Both the position numbers and the translations under genes were made by a program. DNA of 64,000 bases, from positions 23,605,489 to 23,669,488 of the forward strand of contig OX344756.2 of the NCBI GenBank assembly GCA_947034885.2, in the 5' to 3' direction. The notes beneath the pieces are model-generated. The model made no database searches. It had not been told where the DNA came from and worked only from the letters and a program-made list of their open reading frames with translations. The DNA is from Thuidium tamariscinum. Taxonomy: Eukaryota > Streptophyta > Bryopsida > Hypnales > Thuidiaceae. Below are positions 46,565 to 57,100 of this stretch, piece by piece (within the stretch, counting starts at the first letter, position 1; each line of letters opens with the position of its first letter).

Positions 46565-47268
46565 TCGACTAGAAAAAAAAAGGAATCACGGAAATGCTCT
46601 AGAGAGTGCTTGCGCCATCAACATTGTCAAGATAAATTTTGCCTGTGATTTTCTGAACAGAATGAGTTCGCTACGTCAAAGACCTGCAGCTGAAGCTAAT
46701 TTGACACCTGTGGAGGTAGATCGCCCACCTCGTGTAGGGAAATGTCTATCAGCGTGAGTTGCAATCTGTCTGTTGGGATTGAGCTAGGACTATGGCATCA
46801 AGGAACTCGTACTGTGGATAGGAAAGTCATATGAAGCGAGGAGTTTCTCAGTATTGCGTTGTTGAATATTGGAGCGCACTCAGTTGCCATTTGGGAGTAG
46901 TATAAAGCTTTGAGGTTCAGAAGGAATGAAGAGTAGAATTTTGCAACGCGAGGCTTGTGTGAGTGTAACAGAATGAAGAGCTAGGGTTTCGATTTTCGTT
47001 GCGCGGCACCGAGGTTTTGGATGCGAGGGCGAAGGTGTTTTAAAGCCATCCGAGTTGATTGGATAACCCGAAACCCTGAACCTTGCCAATTCCATGGCCG
47101 AGAGCTTGCGCATGACCATGGCCATGGCTGTGTGTTCAGATGTGCTGCGTTCTCACGCCTTCACTCTCCTCTGCTCTGGCATTCCCTTCCGCAAGTAGCC
47201 GCATTGCTCTTCTCCGAGGCCCAGATGGCAGAGAATGCTGCATTCCACTCCTACTCGACACTCCAAAG
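46565..47268 (+). repeat. Duplicate of the AspRS promoter and presequence region
   Basis: About 700 bp closely match 56575-57283. The match includes the upstream 'gcttgcgccatcaacattgt', the 5'-UTR-like 'gcgaggcttgtgtgagtgta', the start MAESLR and the presequence text [16 protein letters not shown]-like up to HSTPTRHSK, where similarity ends. The ATG is at 47094. A TAG at 47196-47198 replaces the glutamine codon of the AspRS copy, so the presequence frame here is broken. Confidence 0.88.
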
Positions 47269-48923
47269 CGTTTGCTGCTGCAAATCCCCATTGCCTTCGT
47301 CCAAGCTTGCTGCCATCGTCTCTTTGCTGCAAGCGCTTATATCTCACCATCGCAGCAGCTCGCCCTAGCGTGCGTTGCCGCTTTGACCAGCTCCTCCGTG
47401 GCCGCGCTTGCCGCCTCCGCCTCGCCCTCGTCCACCCGCTCGTCGACCGCGGCGTCGGCGTCGTTGGCGCTCCGTCAGTCTCCTGCATGGCAACCAAGTG
47501 GTGCTCAGCTCGCGAAGAGCAGGTGCGTGGCAATGCCAACTTAGCGACTTAGCGAGAATTTGAACTCTCGATGTCGGATTGGATCCATTACTCTGGCTGG
47601 TCTCCTTGTATTCGAAAGTCTCGCGGCGGGATGGGTGTTGCATGTGGGTGGCCATTGCTTGCAAGAGCGGAAGTCGATGGCTGTGGATGATTGCGATTGC
47701 GTCCGATGTCGGAATCGATCTTAGCCGTGCCTTGTGTCGATTGCGTTTCTGTCAGTGATGATGCCGTTGCTTAGTCTATGTAGTGTCATTCTGATGTGGG
47801 GATGGAAGGTGTGGATCACGCATTGAAATGTGAATAGTGTTCGGCGGTGTGGGATTTGCTTACGGTGGAAGATTGGCATGTCATGTTCTGAGGTTGAATT
47901 GGATTACTATTCACAAATTAGGGATGACGAGTGTGTTGAATGGAATGTAGCAATTGCTGAGCATTTGTGTGGCAACGTGCAGAAAGCATGAGGCTGAACC
48001 CTGCGCCCATCCGAGCTGTGTTTGATGACACCACCTCGGACAGCGCTGCCCAACTCCAACAATTCGTCGACGATCTCAAGGCCAAGGTCATTTCCTTACT
48101 CCCCTCAGCCTTACATTTGTGGAATTCAGTGGGCGGTGTTTTCTCTCTATCATTGTTTTGACTTTCTTCTTTACTTTTACTTCGCTTTTTGAACAATTTT
48201 TTACTCCCATCTTGGGTCTGTACACTGGAGGTCAAGCAACTACCATTGGTTTCTGAACTGGATCAAGCTCAGTGCACTTCTTTTGTTGGCGAGCTCATCT
48301 CGTTTTTGTCTGATCCAAAGCTTTAAATATAAACTGACTCATTCGTTTTGGGATGCTGGCCGTTTTTCCTTTCACAAAGCCATGTCGCATAAGCGTATTT
48401 GTAAGTTTGTATATAGTCCTGCGTTGTTTTTTCTTCTCAAACGCTTCTCGTGTTTGCACGAACCATGATGCCTTTAAATACGAACTGACCTTAGTTTTGG
48501 GATGTCGGCACTTTTTCTTTAAGAAGTGTCCCATATTGATATAATCTCAAACTTTATTCTCAAATTGATGATTGATATGTTAATTTTCTTTTGGTTTTGC
48601 ACATAAGGCTGGTTGCCACAACCAGCTACCAGTGACCAGACTGACCTTGTATTTGTGCTGTTGGCAATGGCAGTGGGAGGCAACTGAGAACAAGGGCACA
48701 GTGGGCCTGTTCGCGGGAGGTGCACTGGTAGCCCTCCACCATAGTGGGAACCAGCATCGCCATGCCGTTGCTGCCCAAGCTCATGGAGCTCGTGGGGCTA
48801 AGCTACACGGGATGGATCGTGTACAGCTACCTGCTCTTCAAGACCAGCCGCAAGGAGCTCGTGCAAGTTGAGGTGCTCAAGGGGAAGATCACTGGTGCTG
48901 TGGAAGCAAAGAAGTGGTGGTGA
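47094..48923 (+). pseudogene. CURT1-like thylakoid curvature protein gene, decayed, behind a copied AspRS 5' end
   Basis: Likely exons are 47094-47522, 47983-48086 and 48674-48923. The first holds the copied AspRS presequence, then a Ser/Ala-rich stretch (in another frame SSSVAALAASASPSSTRSST), which looks like the original plastid transit peptide. Exon 2 reads AQLQQFVDDLKAK and splices to exon 3 WEATENKGTVGLFAGGALVA, the conserved start of CURT1. After ALVAL the frame shifts; the next frame gives the rest, IVGTSIAMPLLPKLMELVG, then LSYTGWIVYSYLLFKTSRKE to a TGA. About two or three residues plus a frame are lost in the first membrane helix. CURT1 shapes grana margins. With a stop in the presequence and a frameshift this copy is probably dead. 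Confidence 0.78.
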
Positions 48924-49545
48924 CAGGAATGCAGACTGAGATCAAGTATTGTGCAGCAGCTCCTCTTGTGAATTTAGTCCAGCTTGCTGAACATTTCCTT
49001 TACCTTTCGTCACTTCAGCTGCTCTGTTTCTTAGGTCAGCTTTGTCCAAATTTTGAAACGCTTTTTTCTTGTATTTATCCTCGTGCAACATCTCTCTCTT
49101 TCTCTCAAACTTACCCGACATTGTCTGAGAATTTTTCATTTCAGAAAAGAAACTCAAGGTTTTTCTTTCCGTTCGAGGCATGCTGGACCTGCACTGTTAA
49201 AGTTTTAATGTAGTACAAGATGCCTATGCATTTGACAAAAGGATCCACATTGTAGGAGGTTCGGCTGCAACTCTGGCGTTTCACTGAAAATGTGGAAAAC
49301 GGCTTGGAACTGGCCAATACAGAAGGAATTCTAGACCTCAACGTTCTAACTGAATCCATCAATTGGAGTCGCGACACAGACATATTTATCATACGCAGGA
49401 CCTTATCTAGCTATATACTTTTGGCTATGAGCTAGCAAGGATCATCCAGCATACATTCTCAATTACTTTCCATAAGTGGAGTGTGTTGGCAGAGGGCAAT
49501 GACAACATTCATCATCGGAGCTGCTGATGGAGGAGGCCAGATTAA
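48924..49545. other. Intergenic DNA between CURT1-like and FG-GAP-like genes
   Basis: No gene is supported. It should contain the 3' flanks of two converging units (plus-strand CURT1-like, minus-strand FG-GAP-like). Confidence 0.4.
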
Positions 49546-51264
49546 TTAGATTGAAGCCATGTCCGCCGAGAACGGGAACCGGGATTTCTGCACGGCCACC
49601 AAATTGAGGTCGGCGGTGAGACAGAAGGAGTAGTTGTAGTCCGTCTGTGGTAGCGCAGTCTGGAATTCCTTCGTGATCTCCTTCCAGTCGCTGTCTGCGG
49701 AGAGGACTTTGATCTCGGTGAGCCCGGATGATGTTCCGTACTTGTGGATAGCGTACAAATCATCGTTGGGCGCCAGAAGGAATTCCCAGGAGTCATTCGT
49801 CTCAAGAAGGGCTGTTTTGTTGTCTCCTTCCTTAGTCCTCGGTGACCAAGATGTATAATGCCCTCCGACTCCATCATCATACAACATCCGCAAACACTCG
49901 GTCCTAGGGCTCTTGGAATGGGGTGTCGATCTGTGGATGCAAATGAGGTCCAAGTTCTCGGCCAGAAGGAACGTCCATGTGTGGTCGACCTCTTCGAGAA
50001 CGGTGGGCACCTCAAGTGTGTAGCTCTGGTACCTCGACACCCACGACAAGATACGAACCTCCACTTTCTTGGTATCACAATTTGATTTCTTGATCACGAA
50101 CATGTCCATGTTCTTTGCGAATAGAAACTCACAAGTGTCGTCTGTTACCGGCCAAGCTGTGATCATCGGGGCACTGGGCCCCTGGAAGCGGTAGGACTCG
50201 CGAAAGAAGCTTACTTCCGTCTTCGAGACGGAACTAGTGTGATTCTTCCTCACAATGCGCAGGTAGCTCTCTTGGAAGCCCTGGTTTTCAACGTTGTCAC
50301 TACTGTTGGTGATCACTGGCGTCGTGGAGCGCGTTATCCATGAGAAGGTATGCAAATCGTCTGGGACGGGGAAGGCACTCGTAATCACCAGCAGTCGTCG
50401 ACCTTGGTTATGGAAGGGCTTCTCTACGACCTGGAAGGTCACAAACGGAGACGAGGTGCGAGACGTCTTGATGGCAAACAAGTCGAAAGTGGCAGGTATA
50501 ACCGTCCTGTTCGGGGACAACGCAAAGCTGTACCTGTGGTCAAGCTTTGGAAAATCCAAAGGCACAAGTTCTTTCGCTTGGTATAGGGACTTCGCTGTCA
50601 GGCGGTACAGATGGGAGCTCTTTTCCTTCTTGTTCACCACCCAAACATCTTTGTTCGGATCTACGCCCAGGAAACTCCATGTCAAATCTGTCCAGGGCAG
50701 GCCAGTTGCCAGTCGAAGTACGAAGGTCTGGTAGCCGCTAGCAGCAGATAGAATATGAATCTCTGTCATCGATGGCGTCCGCTGCTTCTTGATCACCCAG
50801 AGGTCATCGTTGATGTCCAGCAGAAACTCGTAGTCGTGGCCCAGCTTATGGTCGTCAGGGAGGATGTTGTGGTGGTGCCGGTGACGTCTGTAGTTGAATT
50901 CGTGACTGAGCACATGCAACTGCGATTGCTCCGAGCTATTGTCGGACCTCCGGATGGCAAATAGATCTCGGCTGACCCCCAAAGCGAAGGTCCACGAGTG
51001 GTCAGTCTCGTGGAGGGCTGTGGCCGTTTGGAAGATGAGGGTTTGGTACGAGGACGCGTAGGAGTAAATGTGGACTTCGGTACTTTGGGTGCCCGTGTGC
51101 GCCTTCTTGATTACAAACAGGTCGTTGCTGCCGTCCCGGGCTATCAGAAACTGGAACGCATTCTCGGACTGGGGGAAGCCCGTGTCCATCTGGAAGTCAA
51201 TCTCCCTGTACTTGGAGCTTGCTGTCAGCACCCGCACATTCGTAAAATCTGCCATCCTCGACAT
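49546..51264 (-). CDS. Intronless FG-GAP/VCBS-like repeat protein
   Basis: A single open frame of 572 residues from the ATG at 51264 (MSRMADFTNVRVL; a second ATG is three codons on) to TAA at 49546. The frame extends 31 codons further up without another ATG. It consists of about nine or ten repeats of 50-65 residues with the pattern TEVHILSAASGYQTF, a variable strand, TDxxWxFLLA and a closing DLxVIKK. Similar HVLS..YQ..TD..W.F..DLV.IKK repeats occur, from memory, in bacterial and fungal secreted proteins and are expected to fold as a beta-propeller-like domain. The acidic calcium loop (DxNxDGxxD) common in those is mostly reduced here to N-x-DL. No signal peptide or membrane helix is visible. 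It has no introns and a clearly higher GC content than the surroundings, which is compatible with transfer from a fungus or bacterium. The molecular role is unknown. Confidence 0.72.
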   Translation of the reverse strand: MSRMADFTNVRVLTASSKYREIDFQMDTGFPQSENAFQFLIARDGSNDLFVIKKAHTGTQSTEVHIYSYASSYQTLIFQTATALHETDHSWTFALGVSRDLFAIRRSDNSSEQSQLHVLSHEFNYRRHRHHHNILPDDHKLGHDYEFLLDINDDLWVIKKQRTPSMTEIHILSAASGYQTFVLRLATGLPWTDLTWSFLGVDPNKDVWVVNKKEKSSHLYRLTAKSLYQAKELVPLDFPKLDHRYSFALSPNRTVIPATFDLFAIKTSRTSSPFVTFQVVEKPFHNQGRRLLVITSAFPVPDDLHTFSWITRSTTPVITNSSDNVENQGFQESYLRIVRKNHTSSVSKTEVSFFRESYRFQGPSAPMITAWPVTDDTCEFLFAKNMDMFVIKKSNCDTKKVEVRILSWVSRYQSYTLEVPTVLEEVDHTWTFLLAENLDLICIHRSTPHSKSPRTECLRMLYDDGVGGHYTSWSPRTKEGDNKTALLETNDSWEFLLAPNDDLYAIHKYGTSSGLTEIKVLSADSDWKEITKEFQTALPQTDYNYSFCLTADLNLVAVQKSRFPFSADMASI

Positions 51265-52794
51265 CCTTGACGCAGCAAATGCACAACGAAACTCGGTGCG
51301 GAATTGTATGCGCGTGCCGTGGGATCGGACAAGAGTCACGATGGAAATTCTATACACTGACTGTGCAGGACTTCAGTTTCAGCTGAAAATCTGCAAGACA
51401 GGGACACACAAGTGGTTACTATTGCAAGTCAATAAGTAACGCTCACAATTCAGACTCAACAAGTATGAGAAAGTCAAGCGACGCAAATTTCAATCCGCCG
51501 CCCTAGCGTCTGATCCATGAATACGTGCAAGTACTACAAGACTAGTATGAAGACGACATATGGTGAATGATACTCATGAAGTAGCAGCCTAGCACTCCGA
51601 TTTGTAAATCAATAATTACACTTGAATTCAGCCACATATACACAAAAGTCGCCAGAACTACGAACCGAGAAAGCTCGATTTACTGCTTCAGCCAATAGCT
51701 AGAAAGCCAGGTACCCAAAGTGTGGTGCGGTGGAACAACTGCTTCAACTGGAGACCAACAAGAAAGACTATCAACTGGAGCAATCAGAATACGATGCAGC
51801 AGGTTGTGACATGAGGGTGAAGTGGTGGTCATTGCTCCACAAACTGGATCATTTATACAAGTCTCGAACTCAACATCCCAGCCTCAACATTCATGCTGCA
51901 TACGGCCTGGATGAAAGGAAAGCAAAGTAGCTTCATTTTGAGCTAGCCTACAAAATTCATGACGGAACTAGATCTCATGTTAATAGTGATGTACTTGTTG
52001 CTTAATCGGGCCAGGGTTGACAGTGTGCTCGTGTGTGCCAGTGTATTATCATTTTGGAGAAGTTGACCTCTATTTCTTCATGTGTAATTACTCATGTGAT
52101 ACTTGGTGATGTCTATATCCAAACGAGTGAAATTTGACAATTGGTCTCCAAATACAGTAGTAATCTTGGCTATTTTGATCAAACAAATGAAAAGTTTCTT
52201 TGAGAAAAATAGCCACCGTCTTTTGGCTGGAGGCAACTGGCTCAAAATCGTGCACAAAAATACACGGGTCGGTTGCCCACACAATCCGTTTTTTTAATAC
52301 AGCAATTCAGAAACAGCATGTAACTCTGTCTTTCACGGCCGCACACAAACGGCATGTAAGACTGTGTGAGTAACAGTGCCGGTCGTGAACTACAGCGATC
52401 GCATGAATTGCTGTCAACAACCTGCTTTCCATTTGACAATGAAGTGCTAGATATGGGTGGCATTTAGTAATAAGACAACGACCACTTGAAACGCCAATGT
52501 GCACTGAAAAGATTCCAATGTCACTAACTTTGACCTTACGGAGCACTTTCCAGAAATGGTTTCAATGCTGTAATCAAGTTGGAACTCTACATACTCTTGA
52601 CTGACTTCAAAAATCAGTAAGTACGTTTTTTTTGTTTTTTTGAACTTCAATGTTCAGTTTTGCTCCGTTGAAAATGAGGCTAGACAAGATTCAAATGAGC
52701 AAAGATGAATGTTGTAATAGCCATTGTGTAGGACAACCCTAAAAAAACTTAAGTGCAAAAAACGGTTATCATTTAGAAGTGAATAAATTCCAAA
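51265..52794. other. Upstream of the FG-GAP-like gene and intergenic DNA
   Basis: The promoter and 5' UTR of the minus-strand gene should lie at 51265-51800; no clear TATA box was chosen. Open frames of 60-79 codons at 51730-52650 lack domains. No repeats recognised. Confidence 0.4.
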
Positions 52795-52920
52795 ATGGCG
52801 AATTTTATTAAAATGGCCGTATTCCATATGCCATTTTACAGACCATGTGGTCTGAATTGAAGACTAACATCTAGAATTGGGATAGATTTCAGACATCTAT
52901 GACACACACACACACTCTGA

Positions 52921-52951
<31 letters not shown>

Positions 52952-53069
52952 CTCAAAAATCTATGAAAACTGTCATCTAGAATTTATTTAGATTTCAGAT
53001 TACGTGGTCTAAACTATAAAAAGTGTCATTGAAGTAATAGAAAGTCACCATTTTAGTGAAATTTGCCAT
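52795..53069. mobile_element. MITE related to the 'TGCCATTTT' family, with a TA microsatellite
   Basis: The ends ATGGCGAATTTTATTAAAAT and 'attttagtgaaatttgccat' are inverted repeats and resemble those of 11942-12169 with GGC for GGTC. The interior differs: it holds 'agacatctatgacac' and 'ccatgtggtctgaa' modules shared with 42030-42280, and a (TA)n run of about 20 bases near 52931. Confidence 0.65.
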
Positions 53070-56000
53070 CAAAGCTAACCACCAACGTAGACTCAATTGT
53101 TTTATAGGTTTACATAATGACTCTCAAAATCATCTATGCTTCATTTTTGAGCCACTATGGGGCTGCAATATTTTACTAATATGCCCATGCCATTGCCACA
53201 ACCAAAATAAAAGTAAATGAACATGATTGAGGGATGTATGGTCCAAAGATCTCATTGTCATTGCAACAAAGAAACAAACAACCTAATTAGTTTAAGGTAT
53301 ACTGATAGATTGCTTGTTGTACATCATTTAAGACCCTCCCCATTTGTATTGTGAAAAGTTGACAAACTTGTGCATCAAAGTATGTAAAGAGAAAAAAAAA
53401 TGTTGTAGATAATATCACTTTGAATGGAATTTGAAGATTCTTTACAAATAAAGAAACTTGATGCAATTTCATTTACTATCTAATCATGAATAATCTATAG
53501 GTTGCAATTTGAAATGTTATTGCATTCACTTTGACTAGATTTGAAGAGATTTGACCTATTACACAATTCATACAAATAATTGTAATTTTGCTTCAACAAG
53601 ACAAAACTAATATATTTACTACAATCTTCTTGAATTTAGATGTTTGTTTGTTAGGGCATTTACATTGTACATTTCTTAGGATTGTAGGTGACTGAATATA
53701 TTATTGCAAAAATAAAAGAACTTCATATCCAAATTTTGAATTATTTTGCATAAGTTGATTTAATTGAAACTCAATATTTTATAATTCATGTAATTAATAA
53801 TTGTATATAGTTTGTATATTATAGAATATCAATATTTTTATAACAAGATATTGAAAAACTCATATTCATGAAGAAATAAATTTATGATATATTGTAGTGT
53901 AATAATTGTAGGTTATAGATATAAAATATAATACATATTTGATAATAGCATTGACAATAGTATAGATTATATACTTGTATGCATGTATGCATGTATGTGA
54001 AAATATCATTTAATTATCTTTTAAAGATAGAATCATTAAAACATGATTGTTTTAATTTTAAAAAATTATAGCCATTATAAGAAATATTGCAAAAAATTTA
54101 AGTAAGTCATATCACCACTATAGATGCACTTTTTTTTGGGGGGGGGGAGGAGGTGTGTGTTAAAGAATCCTTTGAGTTATTTGAATGATGTGTTTCAAAT
54201 ATTCTAAAAAAAACTTATGATACTTTGTGGAAAAAAATAATAAAAAATTCAATTGCTATTGGCTTTTCTTATGTTGGTTTGATTGGTTGGGTGGTTAGGA
54301 AATCAATACTTTTCAATCATCCCATAGGGGCAAGGCAACTATTTTGCTTGTAATGGGGTCATCTACTTTCATTGCCATCTTAAGGCAAACTTCTAATCTT
54401 AGTTGAAGTTGGAATTAGAATTGATTTTTTGAGTAGTCTAAGATTGGAATTCCCTTCATTGAGTTTTGTCATGCATTCACTTCTATATGAATAAGTCAAT
54501 GGAGTACATTCTAGGAATAATTTTGCCTTGTTGTCAAAAGAAAAGTAACATGGAAAGCAACGAGAATGTTCTTGAAAGTCCAATGTTAAAATTAGTCTAC
54601 CAGAAGTCAAAAACTTACTTCTTCTGCTTTTTAGCCTCCCTCTAAGACTTTGTTTGATACCAATTTTGATTCTCTTTTTAAACTATTGCATATTTTCTTA
54701 TAGAATTTTGATTTTTTGTGTCTTTTATGTAATGTTTGGTCAATTCTAGACCAATGAAAGTCTCTTTGTAGTCAATAGGAAACATTAAAGTTAGATTTAG
54801 AAGGATCCAACAAAAAAACTTTACAGAAAAAATATGGCTTTTTTCTCAACTAACAATAAAAAAATATTTGGAGTGTGCCTTTATAAGACAAAATTTGACA
54901 AAGTTGGAAATATATCACTACTAATTAAAAGGTTGTTGCGGAATTGAAAACCAAGTTTTGAAATTTTTTTTCAAGAAGAACCAAGCCTATCTCTAATATT
55001 TGGAAATAATAGACAATTAGTTTACAATTAGTAGGTGGAAATGGGAAAAAAAACTAGTTGCCATAAGATGAAATTTGAGGGCATTGGAAGACTACGGTTT
55101 TTCGGACTGTAGGAATGTAGTTTCTACCATGAGAACAAGAATCTTACGTGGTCAAGAAGCTGCCACATTATTAAATTTATTTCTTTTGAAAAAATTTTGG
55201 GCTTTTTTTCATATTTCGGGACCCTCCTATTTATTTTTTTATTTTTATTTTTTGGGTTAATGTTGGCTAATGGTGGCTTGCAATATCGGGAACCATTTTG
55301 GGAATAGACATGAAATGGCCCTCCACTACCCCTAAATTTCTTCTAATGTACTTTGGAAACATCAAGAAAAACTAATGAAAAAATCTATAAAATTTTTATT
55401 TTGAGTATAAAACATAGGAAATAAGTATAATTTGAACTTGGTGAACATATTTAATTTGGGAATTATAGGAGAGGGCTTGAAAACAATTCATGCATTAAGA
55501 ATCACCTCTATAGAAGCATCTAAAATGGTGCACTACGTTCTTAATATGGAACATTTTGTAAATGGTGGTTATATGTGCATGGTCTAACAATTCAATCCTA
55601 GGAAGTGAAAGATGAGATTATATAATGCCATCTTTTATCTTCAAATTTTTTTTGAATTATTATAAGAGAGAATGGTTGCACAAAAAAGAGTATAATAAAT
55701 TCTTGTTACCGATAGCCAATGAATGGATACTGTACTTCATTTTAAAGAATTCAGTGAGCACTTTTGTACAATTTGCTTCTTGGAAAGTGGTGCTTTTTGT
55801 TGGCCATATAGTTGCATGGTTGTTGTTTTTAATTCACATGCATACTCATTTTGGATAACTTCCAACATTTTCAACATCATTGTTAAACATTTCTAGGCTT
55901 CTAAGGTACCATTATTGAGGAGCTTCGCCTCCCTACTGCACCCTCACTTTAGAGAATCATAAGTAATTGAAACCACAATATAAAATTCTAGAAAAACAAA

Positions 56001-56285
56001 TCGTATTATAGTTTGTCATTTGCCTTCCTCTGAAAATGATTTTCATATTTTTCCACTCCTTACATTTTTGTATAGACCTCCTTTGTTCTTAAATGCTCCA
56101 TTTCTGAACCTCTTACCTTAGAAGAAAATGGCTGGTAAAACTCAAAAAACTTTCCAAACACTGATTCCATCACCAAACCAGATTACCCAATTGTAAGATA
56201 GAAGATGCTCAAAATCCAGCCTCTTCTCATTGCAGGACATTAAATGTGTACCACAAAATGGATTCAGTAGGATAAAATTCATGTT
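53070..56285. other. AT-rich intergenic DNA
   Basis: No gene is supported. 55440-56150 is a second copy of the dispersed repeat at 42530-43260. A run of about ten G lies near 54140. The small open frames at 54380, 55075 and 55625 have no recognisable domain. Confidence 0.45.
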
Positions 56286-56436
56286 ACCTAGGGGTAAAAG
56301 TAACAAAGCCCCCTATTTTTGTGCCATGTTTTTGGTATGTTCAAGGTCCCCCTAACTAATTTTGGGGTTTCTGATTGCAAATATGAATTCAGAATTTGTG
56401 CAAAATTTCAGTGTTTACCCCTAGGGTAAATCCACG
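56286..56436 (-). repeat. Dispersed 0.24-kb element, shortened copy 4
   Basis: It has the same interior ('ccccctaactaattt', 'gcaaatatgaattcagaattt') as 7966-8206 and in the same orientation, with different ends built on 'taggggtaaa' inverted repeats. Confidence 0.6.
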
Positions 56437-56574
56437 CACTTCGTAGGACGGATTTAACGTCCCCGCCTTCTCATCTTCTGAACTGTCGTGACGACTCTCC
56501 GATGACGCAACCTATATCGTCGTCCCTTCCCGTTCACAATCCTCACTGACCTCTCAATTTCTGAACGATGCAAT

Positions 56575-57100
56575 CCGTTGTGGACTAGAAAAATACAAAT
56601 GCTGGAGCGCTTGCGCCATCAACATTGTCAAGATAAATTTTGCCTGTGTTTTTCTAAACAGAATTAGTTCATAATGTCAAGGACCTGGAGCTGAAGTTAA
56701 TTTGGCACCAGTGGAGGTGGATCACCCACCTCGTGTAGAGAATTGTCTATCAGCGTGAATTGCAATCTGTCTGCTGGGAATTGAACTAGGACATTGGCGT
56801 CGAGTAACTCCTACTGTGGATAGGAAATTTATTTTCCATTCAATGATTCAAGTTGTTGCTCGATATTGCGTTGTCGAATATTGGAGCGCCACTCAGTTGC
56901 CATTTGTGAGAGGAGCTTTGAAGTTTAGAAGGAATGAAGAGTGAAAGTTTGCAATGCGAGGCTTGTGTGAGTGTAATGGATTGAAGAGCTAGGGTTTTGA
57001 TTTGAGTTGCGTTTCACCGAGATTTTTTATGCGAGGCCAAGGTGTTTTGCAGCCACCCGATTTGATTGGTTAACCCTAAACCCTGAACCTTGCCAATTCC
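56575..57100 (+). promoter_or_regulatory. AspRS promoter and 5' UTR region
   Basis: This is the segment directly upstream of the AspRS ATG. Its near copy at 46565-47093 stands in the same relation to the CURT1-like gene, so it probably contains the promoter and leader. No TATA box is evident near the start, as is common for housekeeping genes. Confidence 0.45.

Noticed and set aside
47140-47544. 134-codon frame as the true CURT1-like N-terminus
   Set aside because: Its Ser/Ala-rich part resembles a transit peptide, but at the donor at 47522 it is in the wrong phase to join exon 2 (47983), so it cannot make an intact protein as the sequence stands.
51265-51357. 31-codon upstream extension of the FG-GAP-like frame
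   Set aside because: It has no ATG (it would start at GTG) and no repeat similarity or signal peptide, so the ATG at 51264 was chosen.
49673-51439. Several plus-strand frames (61-146 codons) and a 178-codon minus-strand frame across the FG-GAP-like gene
   Set aside because: Shadows in a GC-richer gene; the 572-residue frame shows internal repeats and the others do not.
52921-52952. TA-rich run as a promoter or origin
   Set aside because: It is a simple (TA)n microsatellite inside a MITE.
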